Origin: Okapia johnstoni
Lineage: Eukaryota; Chordata; Mammalia; Artiodactyla; Giraffidae
Reading direction: 5' to 3'
NCBI GenBank assembly: GCA_024291935.2
Contig: JAGTYA010000024.1
Coordinates: 6,696,001-6,760,000, forward strand
DNA: 64,000 nt
Shown here: piece by piece, positions 24,081-36,851 of the stretch
How the letters are laid out: each line of letters begins with the position of its first letter
Position numbering within the stretch: position 1 is the stretch's first letter
Notes under the pieces: generated by a model
Database searches by the model: none
What the model saw: only the letters and a program-made list of their open reading frames with translations
Told to the model about the DNA's origin: nothing
Translations under genes and position numbers: made by a program

Positions 24081-25901
24081 CATGTCTAAGTGGGTGTAAA
24101 TCTCCACTCCCAACTACTACTAAACAGACTTTGAATTCATACAATATCTCCCAGGTGTCAGATAAGAACATTTATTTTTAACCTTAGAAAAACTTTGGGA
24201 GATAGTACTTTAACAAAAGTAAAATTCAGGTACAGAAGAGTTATGTCAATTGCCCAAAATGACAATTTTAAATTTAAAAACACCAAAAATTCATTCTCTT
24301 AGCTTATTTCTGATATTTTCCAGTATGACACCAACAAGAATGATGTTTCTTATTTCAAAATCAATTTTAGAGGGATTTCTTAGAAAATAAGTGAAAAGTC
24401 TAGAATAAAGAAAAGCTGACTATATGGGAAAGCCATTTCTACTACTCCTCAAACCAAATCTAGAACAAAAATACTTCAGTCCTAGTATTTCATGAGAAAC
24501 CCAAATTTTACCACCATGTACCGTTTACCCATACTACCTAAGATACTTAGGGAGCCCCTAGTTTTTCCTATTTTGCCATGTTCACCAATTTTTCCTGTTA
24601 GATTCAAGACAAAAACAATAAGACAAACTCTCCATAAAGTCATCAATTCTAAAGTGTTCAAAGAACACAGGTATAGAAAAGGCAATGTTAATGCTATAAA
24701 GCAAGTTTTGTTTTAACAATTTCCTTAAGTACAAGTCACGTTGAAAAATGTGGCATGAAATTCCAATAACGCAATTATTTTTATCTATATAAAAACACTC
24801 ATTCATTCTGCATAGCATTAATATTTTTTAATCTCCTCTTTGAGTGCTGAAACTGTATTTTATTGTCCCCCCTCCCCCTTCATGGCAGCTAGGGTAATTT
24901 GCCTAAGAAAATTTATTAAATAAATTAACGAATCATTCAGGCAGCCAATCAACCATCCATCTACTTTTTCTCCTTTTGATTGGTTAGGGTATGTTGTAAG
25001 TATGACAATAAGTCATCAAGAAAAACTTAGTGGACTTCATTGTTAAATGTTAAGCTACTGGCCCTGGATGCATTATGAGATTGTAACCAGAATAACGTGC
25101 ACACCCCAAAGTGCTTCACTCCAGCCAAGAATGTCTTTCCTTTGCTGCCACTTTTCTCTTTTAGTATTAAGACACAATTCTACGGGCTCTTGCTACTCAA
25201 GAACTTTGATTATTAAGCTCTAGATTGAAAAGGGAAAGGATGGGGGTGGGGATTGAGGGTGGCGGCAAAATGGACAAAACAAAGCAGGCAGATCCATCTG
25301 CTTTACAGCATTTAAGTTCTTTTAAGAGATCAAAGAAGAAAAACAAAATATGCAATCATCAAAAGAAACCTGAATATGAAGTTTTAAGATGTTTAAACAG
25401 TCAAGTAAAATGTAGTATTTATTTAATCTTATGCAGTGAAATAAAGGAAAGCTATAGCTACTACTGCAATCTGATATGATGTCACTCTGGCCAGCAATGG
25501 ATATACACTAGTATGATGAGGAAAAAACAAAACACCAGTCTTCCACAAGGAACTGAAGGCCATTAACACCATCCACAAGATAGTCCATTATACTACTATC
25601 CCCTTCTTTCAATGGAAGCCTCCGTTACGGGGTGTGTATGTGTGTGCACATGTGTGTGTTCTGGACTCCAATGATGTTTCAAATTGCAATCTTGTAAAAC
25701 CTATCCTGTCTTTGAGTCAAGTCAAAGGTCTATCATGCAAGGCCATTTTTAATATGACAGAATTCTAGGGGCCCAAGAAGCCAACCATTGAGGTTTTTTG
25801 AAACTAATGGTCCCCTGCTTAATGAGAAATGTTCATACTAGTTTTACTTTCAACTTTTAAATCTCACTGATCATATGTAATCTGAATTTGAAGAAAAGTT
25901 G
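24081..25901. other. Mostly unrecognised intron sequence
   Basis: A MIR-like trace may be present at 24160-24270, and a short TG-rich run lies at 25630-25660. Otherwise nothing is recognised. Confidence 0.4.
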
Positions 25902-26024
25902 AGATTTTTTTTTTTTTTTGCCATGCCATGTGGCCTATGGAATCTTAGTATCCAACCATGGATTAAACCCACGCCCCCTGCAGTGGAAGCATGGAGTCTT
26001 AACCACTAGACCCCCAGGAAAGTC
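25902..26024 (-). mobile_element. CHR SINE, short form
   Basis: gccatgccatgtggcctatg through ccactagacccccaggaaag. Confidence 0.83.
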
Positions 26025-26961
26025 CCACTTATCACTGACTATTAAACCATAAAAATGTCAAGAACTTTAAAGTTTTCTTTAATAAAAGTAATACACACTT
26101 TTAAATGGGAATATGTTAGTACACTGTGCTGTGCACACTGCTCTTTATCAAGGTAAATAGTTAAGGAGAATAAGGAATATTCTCTTAGATCTTAAAATGA
26201 CTATGATAATAAATACAATGTAGAACTGGTGCAAACACTGACAGTTCAACAGAACAGACTATATAGTCCAAAAAATACACGTGAGACCTTTTAAGACTTA
26301 GCTTGAGCAAAATGGCATCATAAATCAATAAAAAGGGGCAGACTAACACTATTTCTTATTAAGATTATTCATAGGCATGTTATAATTTTAGTTGTAAATA
26401 TTTTCAAATCCCCTTAGTTTTTAAGATATTTATTCTACATATATAAAAAAATTTTAATGATTCATTTTTGAACATTTAATTTGCATTTAGTCAACCATTT
26501 TACTGAACTCTTTTTCAGTTGATTCTTTTGGGACTATTTTTCTAAAGAGAGAATAATATTAGCCAATAAGTATATACTTATTCTGTTCATTATTGGAACC
26601 ATATCTCCAATGATTGCTCATCTTACTGTACCAAGAACCCCCAAAATAATGTTAAATAAAGTAACAGTGGGCATTCTTTTCTTGTTCTTGCTCTAGCAGA
26701 CATTTCTTCAGTATTTCATCGTAACTGCAGTAGTGTCTCTTGGCTTCACACAGCTGTTCTTTATTAAAGGGTTATATAAGCACATTATAAAAGAAAAAAA
26801 TGAACTAAAAGGATAGATATAACATTCATGTTATGGGTTGTCACTGAAATGTAGTGGTAAAAGGAGATTAGATCTAATTTTTATAAAACATGTCCTAATG
26901 TTACCAATTTAAAAATCAACTGAGCAAAAAAAGAAAAAACTGAGTAAAAAATGTGCTTGCT
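26025..26961. other. Unrecognised intron sequence
   Basis: AT-rich, no repeat or exon identified. Confidence 0.4.
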
Positions 26962-27126
26962 ATTTAAAAAAAAATTATTTATTTATTTAGCTGTGCCAGG
27001 TCTTAGTTGCCGTGTGTGGGAGCTTTCATTGCAGCATGTGGGATCTAGCTCCCCAACCACGGATCGAACCTGTGCCCCCTGCATTGGGAGCATGGAGTCT
27101 TAACCACTGGACCACCAGCAAAGTCC
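26962..27126 (-). mobile_element. CHR SINE
   Basis: ttatttagctgtgccaggtc through ccactggaccaccagcaaag. Confidence 0.83.
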
Positions 27127-27371
27127 CTAAATGGGTATACAGTCTATCTTTTTCTCTACTGTGGTTGATATAGCATTATAACTATCTGCTTCTTCAAAAT
27201 ATGAATGAAATTGTCCATAAAACCCACTGTGTTTTACCTTTTTTATCATGCCTATTAGTCTATATGGGATTTTCATATATTGAGTCACTTTGGCAAACTG
27301 TATTTCCCTAGAAAATTACTTATTTCATCAGGAATTTATTAATAAAGGTGTCAAAGTATTCAGGGGACAAT

Positions 27372-28860
27372 GAAGAGTATTTTCAACTTCATACCATATC
27401 CAAAAGTTAACTCAAAAAGAATCATTGACCTAAATTAAAACCCAAAACTATAAAACATTTTGAAGGAAAAACAAAAATACCTTTCTGATCTTGAGTTAAA
27501 TAAAGATTTCTTAGAAGACAAGGAACAGTAACCTTAAAAAGAAAAAAACTGGACTTCATCAAAGTAAAACATCTGCTAATAAGAGCAACCACAGGCTGGG
27601 AAGAAACATTTATATTAACACTTATGAAGAATTTATATGTGGGCCATGTAAAAAACATTCACAACTCAAGAAAATAAGCCAATTTTTAAAAGACCAAGAT
27701 TTGAACAGATATTTCATCAAAGAAAAGATATGAATGGCAAATAAACATATGAAAAGTTACTTACTATTATTACTCATGAGGGAACTGCATATTAAAACCA
27801 CAATGAGATACCGCTATGTACCTATTAATTATTGGAATGGCCAAAATCCCAAAACACTGACAGCACCAAATGCTGGTGAAGGTGTGGAGCAACAGGAACT
27901 CGCACTCACTGCTGATGGGAATGCCAAATGGTACAGCCACTCAGGAAGACAATATGGGATATTATATTTATTTATTTTGGTTGTGCTGGATCTCTGTTGC
28001 TGCGCACAGGCTTTCTCTAGTTGCGGCGAGCATAGGCTGCTCTCTAATTGCGGTACACAGGCTTCTCATAGTGCTGCCTTCTCTTACTGAGAACACAGGC
28101 TCCAGGGTGCGGGAGCTTCAGAAGTTGTGACACATCGGTTTAGTTACCCCATGGCACATGGAATCTTCCCGGACCAGGGATTGAACCCATGTCCCCTGCA
28201 TTGGCAGGTGGATTCTTTACCACTGGCCCACCACGGAAGTCCTGGGAGTTTCTTTAAAAAACTAAACATACTCTTATACATTCTAAGTATGGTACCCCTT
28301 GGTATTTACCCAAATAACTGAAAACTTATGTCCATACAAAACCTACACACAGATGTTTATACCAATTTTATTCATAACTGCCATAACTTGGAAGCAAACT
28401 GATGCTCTTCAGTAGGTAAAAGGATAAATAAGTCACAATACATCCAAACAAAGGAATATTTTTTAGTGCTAAAAAGGAAAGTGCTATCAAGTCACAAAAA
28501 GACATTGGAGGAGCCATAAATGCATACCACTAAATGACAGAAGTCAATTGGAAAAAACTATGTATGAAAAAGCTACTGTATGATTCCAATGTTATTACAT
28601 TATGGAAAAGGTATGAAAGGAATGAACTACTGATACATGCAACAACATCTATGAATTTTGACAGCTTTATGGTAAGCGGAAATACCAGACAAAGGCTACA
28701 TATTGTATAATACTGATTACAAAAGGTAAGCAGGGGACTTTTGGCAGTGAAGAAAATACTCTACATCTTGATTGTGGTGGTAGTTACACAATTTTATATG
28801 TTTGTCAAACAGCACTATTACATACTTCAAAGGTAATTTTACTGCATATAAAATTTATTC
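27372..28860 (+). mobile_element. Old L1 LINE 3' portion, split by a CHR SINE
   Basis: The sequence follows the L1 ORF2 end and 3' region (aaccacaatgagatacc at about 27798, then the gatgggaatgccaaatggtac part). It resumes after the SINE at 27963-28243 and ends with the L1MA-like gattgtggtggtagttacac region. It is heavily mutated. Confidence 0.82.
27963..28243 (-). mobile_element. CHR SINE, long form, nested in L1
   Basis: ttggttgtgctggatctctg through ccactggcccaccacggaag. It splits the L1 at 27372-28860. Confidence 0.86.
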
Positions 28861-29039
28861 TCTTTGTTTTATATATCTTAATTTTTAACAGAGAAATATA
28901 AAGAAGGAACTAAAATCCCAATAACCCTTCAATCCAGATAAAATCCTTTTCTACGTTAAAAAACAAAATACATTTGCAAACCATACAGGAATATATAAAA
29001 TGCTAACTGAAAACCATCCATCCTTCCTATTCTCCCCCC

Positions 29040-29160
29040 TCTTTTTTTTTTTGCCACGCTGCACAGTCTGGGGGACCTCAGTGCCCTGCTCAGGGATTGA
29101 ACCCCAGCCCATAGTAGTGAAAGCTCTGAGTCTTAACCACTGGACGCTGGGGAATTCCCA
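29040..29160 (-). mobile_element. CHR SINE, short form
   Basis: tgccacgctgcacagtctgg through ccactggacgctggggaatt. Confidence 0.82.
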
Positions 29161-30988
29161 CTATCCCTCCCTTTTAATTTTCATTCTTATAGTCATTGCC
29201 TATGTAGTATCCAAGACACACAGATAAAGCGCTCAGTATGCAGAAATAAATTCAGATGGAAAATCATCTACACATTTAATCCACCTATTACACTTTCTGT
29301 AATTTTCCAGGGAGGAAGCAGCGGCCAGAAGTGATGAAAAGTGGTGAGAGGATATGGGAGATGGTCCAGAAAGTCAGCATCACTACTTTTTGGCTGGCAT
29401 TACTACAGAGATGGCTCATCTTTTTCTACTGACAGAAAAAATAGGGCATTTGTGTTATTAACATCCACAGTGTTCTACTACAAACTGGGGTTCTATGTAC
29501 TCTATTTCCCTTAAGATCGTCAATTCTACTTCATGCTGAAAATTGAAAACCACTATAAGAAATACAGATGAATACTATTCAGCAGTGGGATATAACAGTA
29601 AAAAGATCTTGCCCTCTAGAAGTTTATACTCTTATAAGGAAATAATATGACAGAAGATATTTAATTTTATAATAATGCTATATTAAATTTCTACTGAACA
29701 CCACAGGAGGAGAAAAAAATAGAACTAATGTCATTTTTGGCATTGTTTAATTCCAGAGGCATTTACCTCCTACACCTTAAGAATCTCAAAACTAATTAAG
29801 TTCGTATTTTGTCCTTCATTCTTAAAGAGAAGGGAGGAAAGGACTGTGTTATTAGCACATTTTGAGCTTCAAGTGGTAACAACATGATAATATCACAAAA
29901 ATTTTTCCCATGAACTTAAGTGAAATGCATTAGTCTTGAGCATGGCTCCTCAACAAATATTCTTGAAAGGTTAGGAAAACCCCCTTTAAAACATAGTAAT
30001 AATTTATAAATTCAGATTTAGAATAAGAATAATTGACTTTAAGTTTGTTTAAGATATGGCTTCTGTTTTCTGCTTCAACAAATTGATTCTCATATTTCCT
30101 ACATGATACAAATTCTAATCTAAAGGAGCTATTACCTTGTAAATCTGTTCAATGTGTTCCCTGAATACCAAGCATATGAATTAAAGCTTTTGCAGCTAGC
30201 TTTAAACTCAGGCTTCACACCAACAATCTTTCTCATTAAACAATTATTTCATCAAACACAACCAAAAACTTTTTTCAGCAAACTGTGCTCACTTCTGTGG
30301 AAGGGAGGGTATACAGAAACTTAATGAAGTTGTTAGAAAACTTAAAACATCTTGAGAAGTTAATTTAGCATACACAGATCCTCTTTTCCTCCTGGGTCTG
30401 CTATTGAAAGGATGACTGCTAACCCATAAACATGTGTGAAGGGAGGAAGACAGAAAGCGGAAGCAGGAATAAGCCATTTCTAAAACTCAGTGGGGTAAGA
30501 AGCGGCACATTAACTCAAACTAGACACACATCTTCTCTGGACCCTTCCTTCCCCCAGCACTTATGTACAGTGTAGCCCTTACTTTTTAAAAAAAACACTA
30601 GTAGCTTAAACCAATATAAGTTGACAGTTAATACTTTCACTGTATTCTGCCACAGGTCTCTTTGAAAGAAAAGGGAATAAAAGAAGGAGATTTAGGGTAA
30701 AAGCTGTTTGATTCCTTTATCACCTTCCCCATTCCATGATCCTGAATGTCTGTCCCACATGAATCCTGGCAGCACTCTGGAGACTTGTTTTCTGGAAGGG
30801 ATAAAACTAAACAGTCTCTGGTCTGGGGGACTCAAAAGGTGGTTGATGATGGGAACAGAGCATGGAAAACTGAGGGTAACTGAGTGAACATAATGAATAC
30901 TGATTGCAGCAACCCTCCCAGTCACCCCTCACCATCCAGTGCTGAGAAGACTCCACCCCCTGAACCCTTTTACTGATAAAAAGAGATA
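29161..30988. other. Intron with decoy splice-site pairs
   Basis: Minus-strand acceptor/donor pairs at 29767-29820, 30136-30160 and 30906-30945 look exon-like. The enclosed frames are stopped or match nothing I know. No repeat is recognised. Confidence 0.35.
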
Positions 30989-30999
30989 TTCCTCAACAA

Positions 31000-31198
31000 T
31001 CAACTGAGCTAGATAGCTCAGTTGGTAAAGAATCTGCCTGCAATGCAGGAGATCCCAGTTGGATTCCTGGGTAGGGAAGATCCCCTGGAGAAGGGAAAGG
31101 CTACCTACTCTAGTATTCTGGCCTGCAGAATTCCATGCACTGTATAGTCCATGCGGTTGCAAAGAGTTGGACACAACTGAGTGACTTTCATTTTCACT
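31000..31198 (+). mobile_element. Bov-tA SINE with TSD
   Basis: TTCCTCAACAA at 30989-30999 and 31199-31209. It ends in the gtgactttcattttcac variant. Confidence 0.92.
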
Positions 31199-31209
31199 TT
31201 CCTCAACAA

Positions 31210-31936
31210 CAGGGACAAGAAGCTCACCCTACAGTAAGGCCCAAAGGCAACTAGCCTATGCGCTCAGAACTAATTTAAAGCTCACTCACCACTCTTAATC
31301 ATAAGCACACAGCTAATCATTACTAGACTTCAGAAGAAAACTCCTACATGAGATCAAAACAAAGGAAAGCAACTTTGGAGGAAAAGAGCCTATGCAGGGC
31401 AAAGTAAATCTGTTGAAAACAATAAAGAATATTATGACAGAAATATTCAGAGCATAAAAGAAACCTCCTAGAAATTAAAAGCATAATGGTATAAAGAAAA
31501 ATTTAAGAGAATATAAAGATGAAGAAATCTTTCAAGAGCTAGAGAAAAAAAGACATGAAAATTAAAGAACTATTTCATGAGGCCCATCACCGAGCAGTTA
31601 CTGGCAATCAAGAAAGAGGAAGACATGGGATTTTGGAAAGAAGAGAGTCAACACAGGAGAGCAGCAGAGTTCCCAGGTGAATAAGGATACCCTAGATGAC
31701 AGCTGTCTACCATACACAGGGACACATGTCCATATCGGAACAGTGTGACCCAAGAGACATATGAAGGCCGTCATACCAAGATCTCTGCTGCCATTTTTTC
31801 TCTTTTTAAAGGAAGATAATGGTCAAGTGAGCTGGTCTTGACTAAATGCTGGTGAATTTCTTCTCAAAATACTGAGCTTCCTGATGAGATCAGAAGACTC
31901 ATTTCACCCTACAGAAGTGTTCTTTAACCTATTCCT
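31210..31936. other. Unrecognised intron sequence
   Basis: A-rich stretch with no recognised repeat. A minus-strand splice-like pair near 31293-31330 is probably fortuitous. Confidence 0.35.
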
Positions 31937-31948
31937 AAAAGCTGCAGG

Positions 31949-32082
31949 TCGGAGAAGGAAATGGCAGTCCACTCCAGTATTCTTGCCTGGAGAATCCCAT
32001 GGATGGAGGAGCCTGGTGGGCTGCTGTCTATGGGGTCGCACAGAGTCGGACATGACTGAAGCAACTTAGCAGCAGCAGCACC
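31949..32082 (+). mobile_element. BOV-A monomer with AGC-repeat tail and TSD
   Basis: TSD AAAAGCTGCAGG at 31937-31948 and 32083-32094. The tail is agcagcagcagc. Confidence 0.92.
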
Positions 32083-32264
32083 AAAAGCTGCAGGCAGGTC
32101 ATGATCAACTTAGGAGAGACCACACTTAGGAGAGTTGCTCACTCCCTCTGACCATTCTTCTGCCAAGTGTCCAAGACTGAAGCCCTGCTCAAAACAATTT
32201 CAGGACTAAGTCTTGACTCTGTCCATGACTTCCACAGAAGGGACTCTGTGAAAATTAGGAATCT

Positions 32265-32911
32265 GAAGCAACTGTGGCCCACTGATGCCTGGGGGTCCCC
32301 AAGATCCTTTTAGGACCCAAGAGGTACAATGACCTACTTAATAATACTAAAGAATTAGTTGCATTTTTTCACTGTGCTGACACTTGTACTGAGGGTACAA
32401 AAGCAATGGCAAGCAAAACTGCTGGTACCTTCACACAAATCAAGGCAGTGGCACCAAACTGTGGTAGGACGTATAATCTTCACCACTGTATAATTATAGT
32501 TAAAATTTATGTCTTTTTACTGCTTTGCATGATGAAATGATGAATACAATGGTCACCTTCACAAAAGGCACTTGTATAATTGAGTTGCAAGCCAAACTAG
32601 TCTTTTTTTTCATGAAATACCATTTTTATTGGAAAGATTGAATGAAAAACTGTGTTGTTCAAGCTTAGATGTTGCACAGATATTTTCTTAAAAATGAATG
32701 GAATCTGTCACTCTAAGTAAAACTGACAGTATTTGTTGCCAGTGAGACACATCAAGCTTTCAAGAGAAAATTTGAATTTTGGAAAACGTACCTACCAGAG
32801 TGAGCTTGCCAACTTCCCAATACCTAAAGACTTTGCACTGAGACCAGTGATGGTATTAACAAATGTAATTTTAAAATACAATAAACTGTGTAAACATCTG
32901 TCCATGTAAGT
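32265..32911 (+). mobile_element. hAT-type (Charlie-like) transposase relic
   Basis: The first part (ctgggggtccccaagatcct) and the following transposase-derived text (aatcaaggcagtggcaccaa, ttggaaaacgtacctacc, cttcccaatacctaaagac) match a hAT family I remember from mammals, related to transposases domesticated several times in mammals. Stops and indels interrupt all frames. Confidence 0.62.
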
Positions 32912-34177
32912 AAGAAACGTCCTAGAGGCCTTAGGTCTGTCCCACTTGAATTTCATGGGTAAAAATCTCTCACTTTAATTTTCAGAATGCAACAAATAAT
33001 TCTTTTTCAATGTATCTACATAACTGTTAGTTAATCTAACTGTAACAAAATTCTCAACCATCTTTTAAAGTCTCCATCTTCTTAGAAACAAACTCATTTT
33101 GTACTCAGAATTCTTATTCTTTGTCAATGGCACTGAGTAGACCGTAACCAGTAAACCAAATTTTATCATACGTACATTTTGTGAGCAGTTAAAAAAACCC
33201 TGCAAACTATTCTATAAAAATAAGCTCAAGGATATACTGTACAATGCAGGGAATATAACCAAATAAAATTAAAAAATAAAAAAATAGAAGGGGAAAAAAT
33301 CCTCTCACTAGCACAGAGGACAAACGTTTTCTCATATTAGTGATCAAAAGCACATATTAATTTATATTTCAACTGACTAGCCAACTATAACGTTCATAGC
33401 AACTTCCCCTTTGGAATTCTCTAGTAAGTTCAAGTTATTGTTGTTTAGTTGCTAAGCCATGTCTGACTCTTTTGTGACCTCCATGGGCTATAGGCTCCTC
33501 TCTCCATGGGATTTCCCAGGCAAGAATACTGGAGTGGATTGCCATTTCCTTCGCCAGGGGATCTTCTTGACCCAGGGATCGAACCTGTGTCCCCAGCATT
33601 GGCATGCGGAGTCTTTACCGCTAAGTCACCAAGGGAGCTCAAATTTAAGTTACATTTAATTTTAAGTTGAATTTAATTAGTTTAATAGTAAGCTTAATCA
33701 GATTAAAGTCCATTTACGATATGCTTAAATTAGGTGAGGTAAAGAGGTCACTCAAAGGGAAAAAATTTTCCATAAAAGCCTTTGGAACTGTCATATGTTA
33801 AACTAGTTTATCATATGGACGTGTTCTTTAGGATCTGTCACCAGGCAACTATTAATATATCAACTCAATTTACCAAATTGTTCATAAAGAATGCCTCAGA
33901 AGCTACAAATTTATGAATAAAGTACTGACTGCCCTCTAGTGTTCAAACTAAGAATTTCACTGATGAGCTGCATGTAATGTACACTTCAGAGTGAAAAAAA
34001 GCCCAAGTCCTAAAAAAGCCATTTAGGGTCATTAAAATCAGAGGAGAAATTCTGATCTGACAAGGTTCAAAACAGCAGTCTTTTCAAAGAAAGACAACAG
34101 CTATTAATCTGAGCAGTTTGATTACTTAATTGTACCAGGAGCCCAAAGAGCCTAATTTCAGTCATCTATGGTAACTG
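32912..34177. other. Intron, mostly unrecognised
   Basis: 33190-33300 may be an L1 3' tail (gatatactgtacaatgcagg). Apart from the Bov-tA at 33436 the rest is unrecognised. Confidence 0.35.
33436..33639 (-). mobile_element. Bov-tA SINE
   Basis: gttgctaagccatgtctgac through ctaagtcaccaagggagctc. Confidence 0.9.
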
Positions 34178-34355
34178 TGGGCTTCCCTGGTGGCCCAGTG
34201 GTAAAGAATCCACCTGTCAATGCAGAGGATGCAGGGTCGGGAAGAGCTCCTGGAGAACAAAATGGCAACCCACTCCAGTATTCTCACCAGGGAAATCCCA
34301 TGGACAGTGGAGCCTACAGTCCATGGGGTTGCAAAAGAGTCGGACATGACAGTGA
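34178..34355 (+). mobile_element. Bov-tA SINE
   Basis: gggcttccctggtggcccag through gcaaaagagtcggacatgac. A small deletion is present in the middle. Confidence 0.9.
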
Positions 34356-34422
34356 AGTTTTGCTTCACTGTGTGTGAACAGAATAGAAACTTGGAACACT
34401 CTAACTATAGTACTTCAAGTTA

Positions 34423-34645
34423 TGGGCTTCCCAGGTGGTGCTAGTGGTAAAGAATCCGCCTGCCAATGCAGGAGACATGAGAGATGCAGGTTCAATCCCT
34501 GGGTTGGGAAGATCCCCTGGAGGAGGGCATGGCATCCCATTCTGGTATTCCTGCCTGGAGAATTTCCATGGACAGAGGAGCCTGCTGGGTTACAGTCCAT
34601 GGGTCGCAAAGAGTCGGACACTACTGAAGTAACTGAGCACGCATT
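34423..34645 (+). mobile_element. Bov-tA SINE
   Basis: gggcttcccaggtggtgcta through gcaaagagtcggacactact and a gaagtaactgagc end. Confidence 0.9.
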
Positions 34646-34799
34646 TCAAAAGTTACACTGCCATAAAACAAGATTCAGATTTTTCCCATTTGGTGAAGAA
34701 TCACAAAATGTTCAAATCAAAACCCGCCTCTAGCAGGCTGAGGTTAATAAAGGAAAACAGTCTCTGGCTGCTTTTTTTTTTTGCTGATGCGTATTTTAT

Positions 34800-35052
34800 T
34801 TGTATTTCTTTTTTATTATTTATCTTTGGGTGTACTGGCTCTTAGTTGCAGCTCTCGGGCTCTTGGCTGTGGTGTGCAGGCTTCTCTCCAGTTGTGGCCT
34901 CTGGGGTCCAGAGTGCAAGGGGCTCAGTAGTTGCACTGTGCAGGCTTAGTTGTAAGCTTCCAGGCATGTGGGATCTTAGTTCCTCAAGGACCAGGGATCA
35001 AATCCAAGTTCCCTGCATTGGAAGCCGAATTCTTAACCACTGGACTACCAGT
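34800..35052 (-). mobile_element. CHR SINE, long form
   Basis: gtgtactggctcttagttgc through ccactggactaccagtggta. Confidence 0.83.
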
Positions 35053-35244
35053 GGTACATATTTTAAGTGGAAAGTACTTCCTAACTAGTCTTCCCAGTAT
35101 ATAGTTTGGGTTTGTTTCTTTTCTTTTTTGGCTGTTATACTTTTAAGGGAGGGAGGTATAATATTCATTAATGTGCAAGAATGTTTTACATACTCATTAG
35201 CATAGTGATTAATGTAAATTTAGGGATACACAATGTGTTAAACC

Positions 35245-35370
35245 GAAAAAAACTGTATCTGCACTCTGTAACTACTAAGCCGGTGAACCACAACCAAGAT
35301 CCCACCCGCTCACAGCAACTAAGACCCAATGCAGGCAAATAAATAAATAAATATTTTAAAAATAAATTAA
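35245..35370 (+). mobile_element. CHR SINE 3' fragment
   Basis: cacagcaactaagacccaat followed by an AAATAAATAAATAAAT tail. The tRNA-like head is absent. Confidence 0.65.
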
Positions 35371-35952
35371 AACTACAAAGTTGCCAGCAACCTAAGATAA
35401 TGGAAAGGCTCCTTTTAAAGTTTTTACCCATCATCTTTACTTTTAAAGTTCTCAATGGTATCTGGGAGAACTAAAAAATAATAGAAGGCTCATTTTAGCT
35501 ATGCCTCAAGAATTCTAATGAAGCGTATGGCAATGATACCGGAACTATGGCATCTCCCCTAAAGGGCTTTCTAGATGGCCATGTCACAGACTTTAAAAGT
35601 ATTTCCAGTAACATGTAGGCAAGTTGAGTGGCTTAATATTTAAAAGCCTGGAAAACAGCTAAGATGTCTCATCCTAGGGAATTATAAAGCATGGTAGTAA
35701 TACCATTTCTCTCCTTCAGAGACACTTTTTAAAGCATGCAGATAACCTTAAGGATACTAAAGAGACGTCAATAGTTTTCATAAAGCTTCAATAAATACCC
35801 CAAGGCATAAATGTTCAAAATGGTCCACTAATTATCCCAGACAGTACCTCTCTTTGTTTTCAACAGGAAAACAGAGTTCAGTACACAGTGGCTGACTCTT
35901 TAGTCAAAAGGGTAAATATAAAACCTTTGTGTACCTAGATTTATACTCTTTT
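35371..35952. other. Unrecognised intron sequence
   Basis: No repeat, exon or RNA feature seen. Confidence 0.4.
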
Positions 35953-36165
35953 AGGTGGTGCTAGTGGTAAAGAACCCACCTTGCAACGCAGGAAACTTAA
36001 AAGACACGGGTTCGATCCCTGGGTGAGGAAGATCCCCTGGAGGAGGGCATGGCAACCCACTTCAATATTCTTTCCTAGAGAATCCTATGGACAGAGGAAC
36101 CTGGCAGGCTACAGTCCATAGAGTTGCAAAGAGTTGGATACGATTGAAGTGACTTGGCTAGTCAC
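35953..36165 (+). mobile_element. Bov-tA SINE
   Basis: taggtggtgctagtggtaaa through agagttggatacgattgaag. Confidence 0.88.
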
Positions 36166-36257
36166 TAGTTGCTAGTTACAGAATTTAACACTTATTTTAA
36201 CTTGTCAAATGGTTCTTTACTGTATTTGAAGTAACTAACACTCTAGGGCACCCAGAT

Positions 36258-36740
36258 CTCAAAGTGTGGTCTAGGGACCACTGGGGTGCCTCAGAGCAAT
36301 GTCAGAATTGTTTTTTATAATACAAAAATGTTATATGCCTTTTCACTCGCATTAGCTCCAAACTCTACAGTCAGTTCTCCAAAGTCTGCCGGGTATGTGA
36401 CAACAAAATAGATCAAATGCAGGAAGCCAATACATGAACTCAGCTGTCTTCTATTAAACTAGACACTAAAGAGATTTGCAAAAATGTAAAACAATGCCAC
36501 TCTTCTTGTTAATCTGTTTTATTTGGGGAGCTATTTTTCATTAAAATTTTTTATTTATGTAACATATGAATGGTTTATTAATGTTATTTTTAAATGAATT
36601 AATATTCTAAAAATGTCTCTTAATTTTTAATATAGTAAATAGCAATAGATATATGTCATACAAACAAAGCTCTTTGGGGCCCTCAATTATACATAAGACA
36701 ATAAAGGGATGCTGAGGTCAAAAAGTTTGAGAACTGATAG
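36258..36740 (+). mobile_element. hAT element, internally deleted copy of the same family
   Basis: The left terminus gatctcaaagtgtggtctag and right terminus caaaaagtttgagaactg are imperfect inverted repeats. The interior jumps from the 5' region directly to the transposase end (ctgtcttctattaaactaga) and then AT-rich 3' sequence. It ends about 110 bp from the donor of the MEDPF exon. Confidence 0.62.
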
Positions 36741-36761
36741 AGAGTTTAGCACAATAAACAT

Positions 36762-36823
36762 GAAAAAAAATCAATTTACTCTCAAAGCTTTAACGGAGGT
36801 AAAGATAAAACACAAATATCATT
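36762..36823 (+). repeat. 62-bp block, source copy of a dispersed direct duplication
   Basis: This intron sequence lies 28 bp from the donor of the MEDPF exon. It recurs 714 bp away at 37476-37537 with 60 of 62 positions identical (differences at 36774/37488 and 36794/37508). It continues here as atttactaag, outside any SINE, so this is the likely source. Confidence 0.95.
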
Positions 36824-36851
36824 TACTAAGAAAAATGCAGGTGATACTTAC

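Noticed and set aside
29767..30945. Three minus-strand exon-like acceptor/donor pairs (29767-29820, 30136-30160, 30906-30945)
   Set aside because: Each has stops in most frames or is very short, and none continues the PHACTR4 protein.
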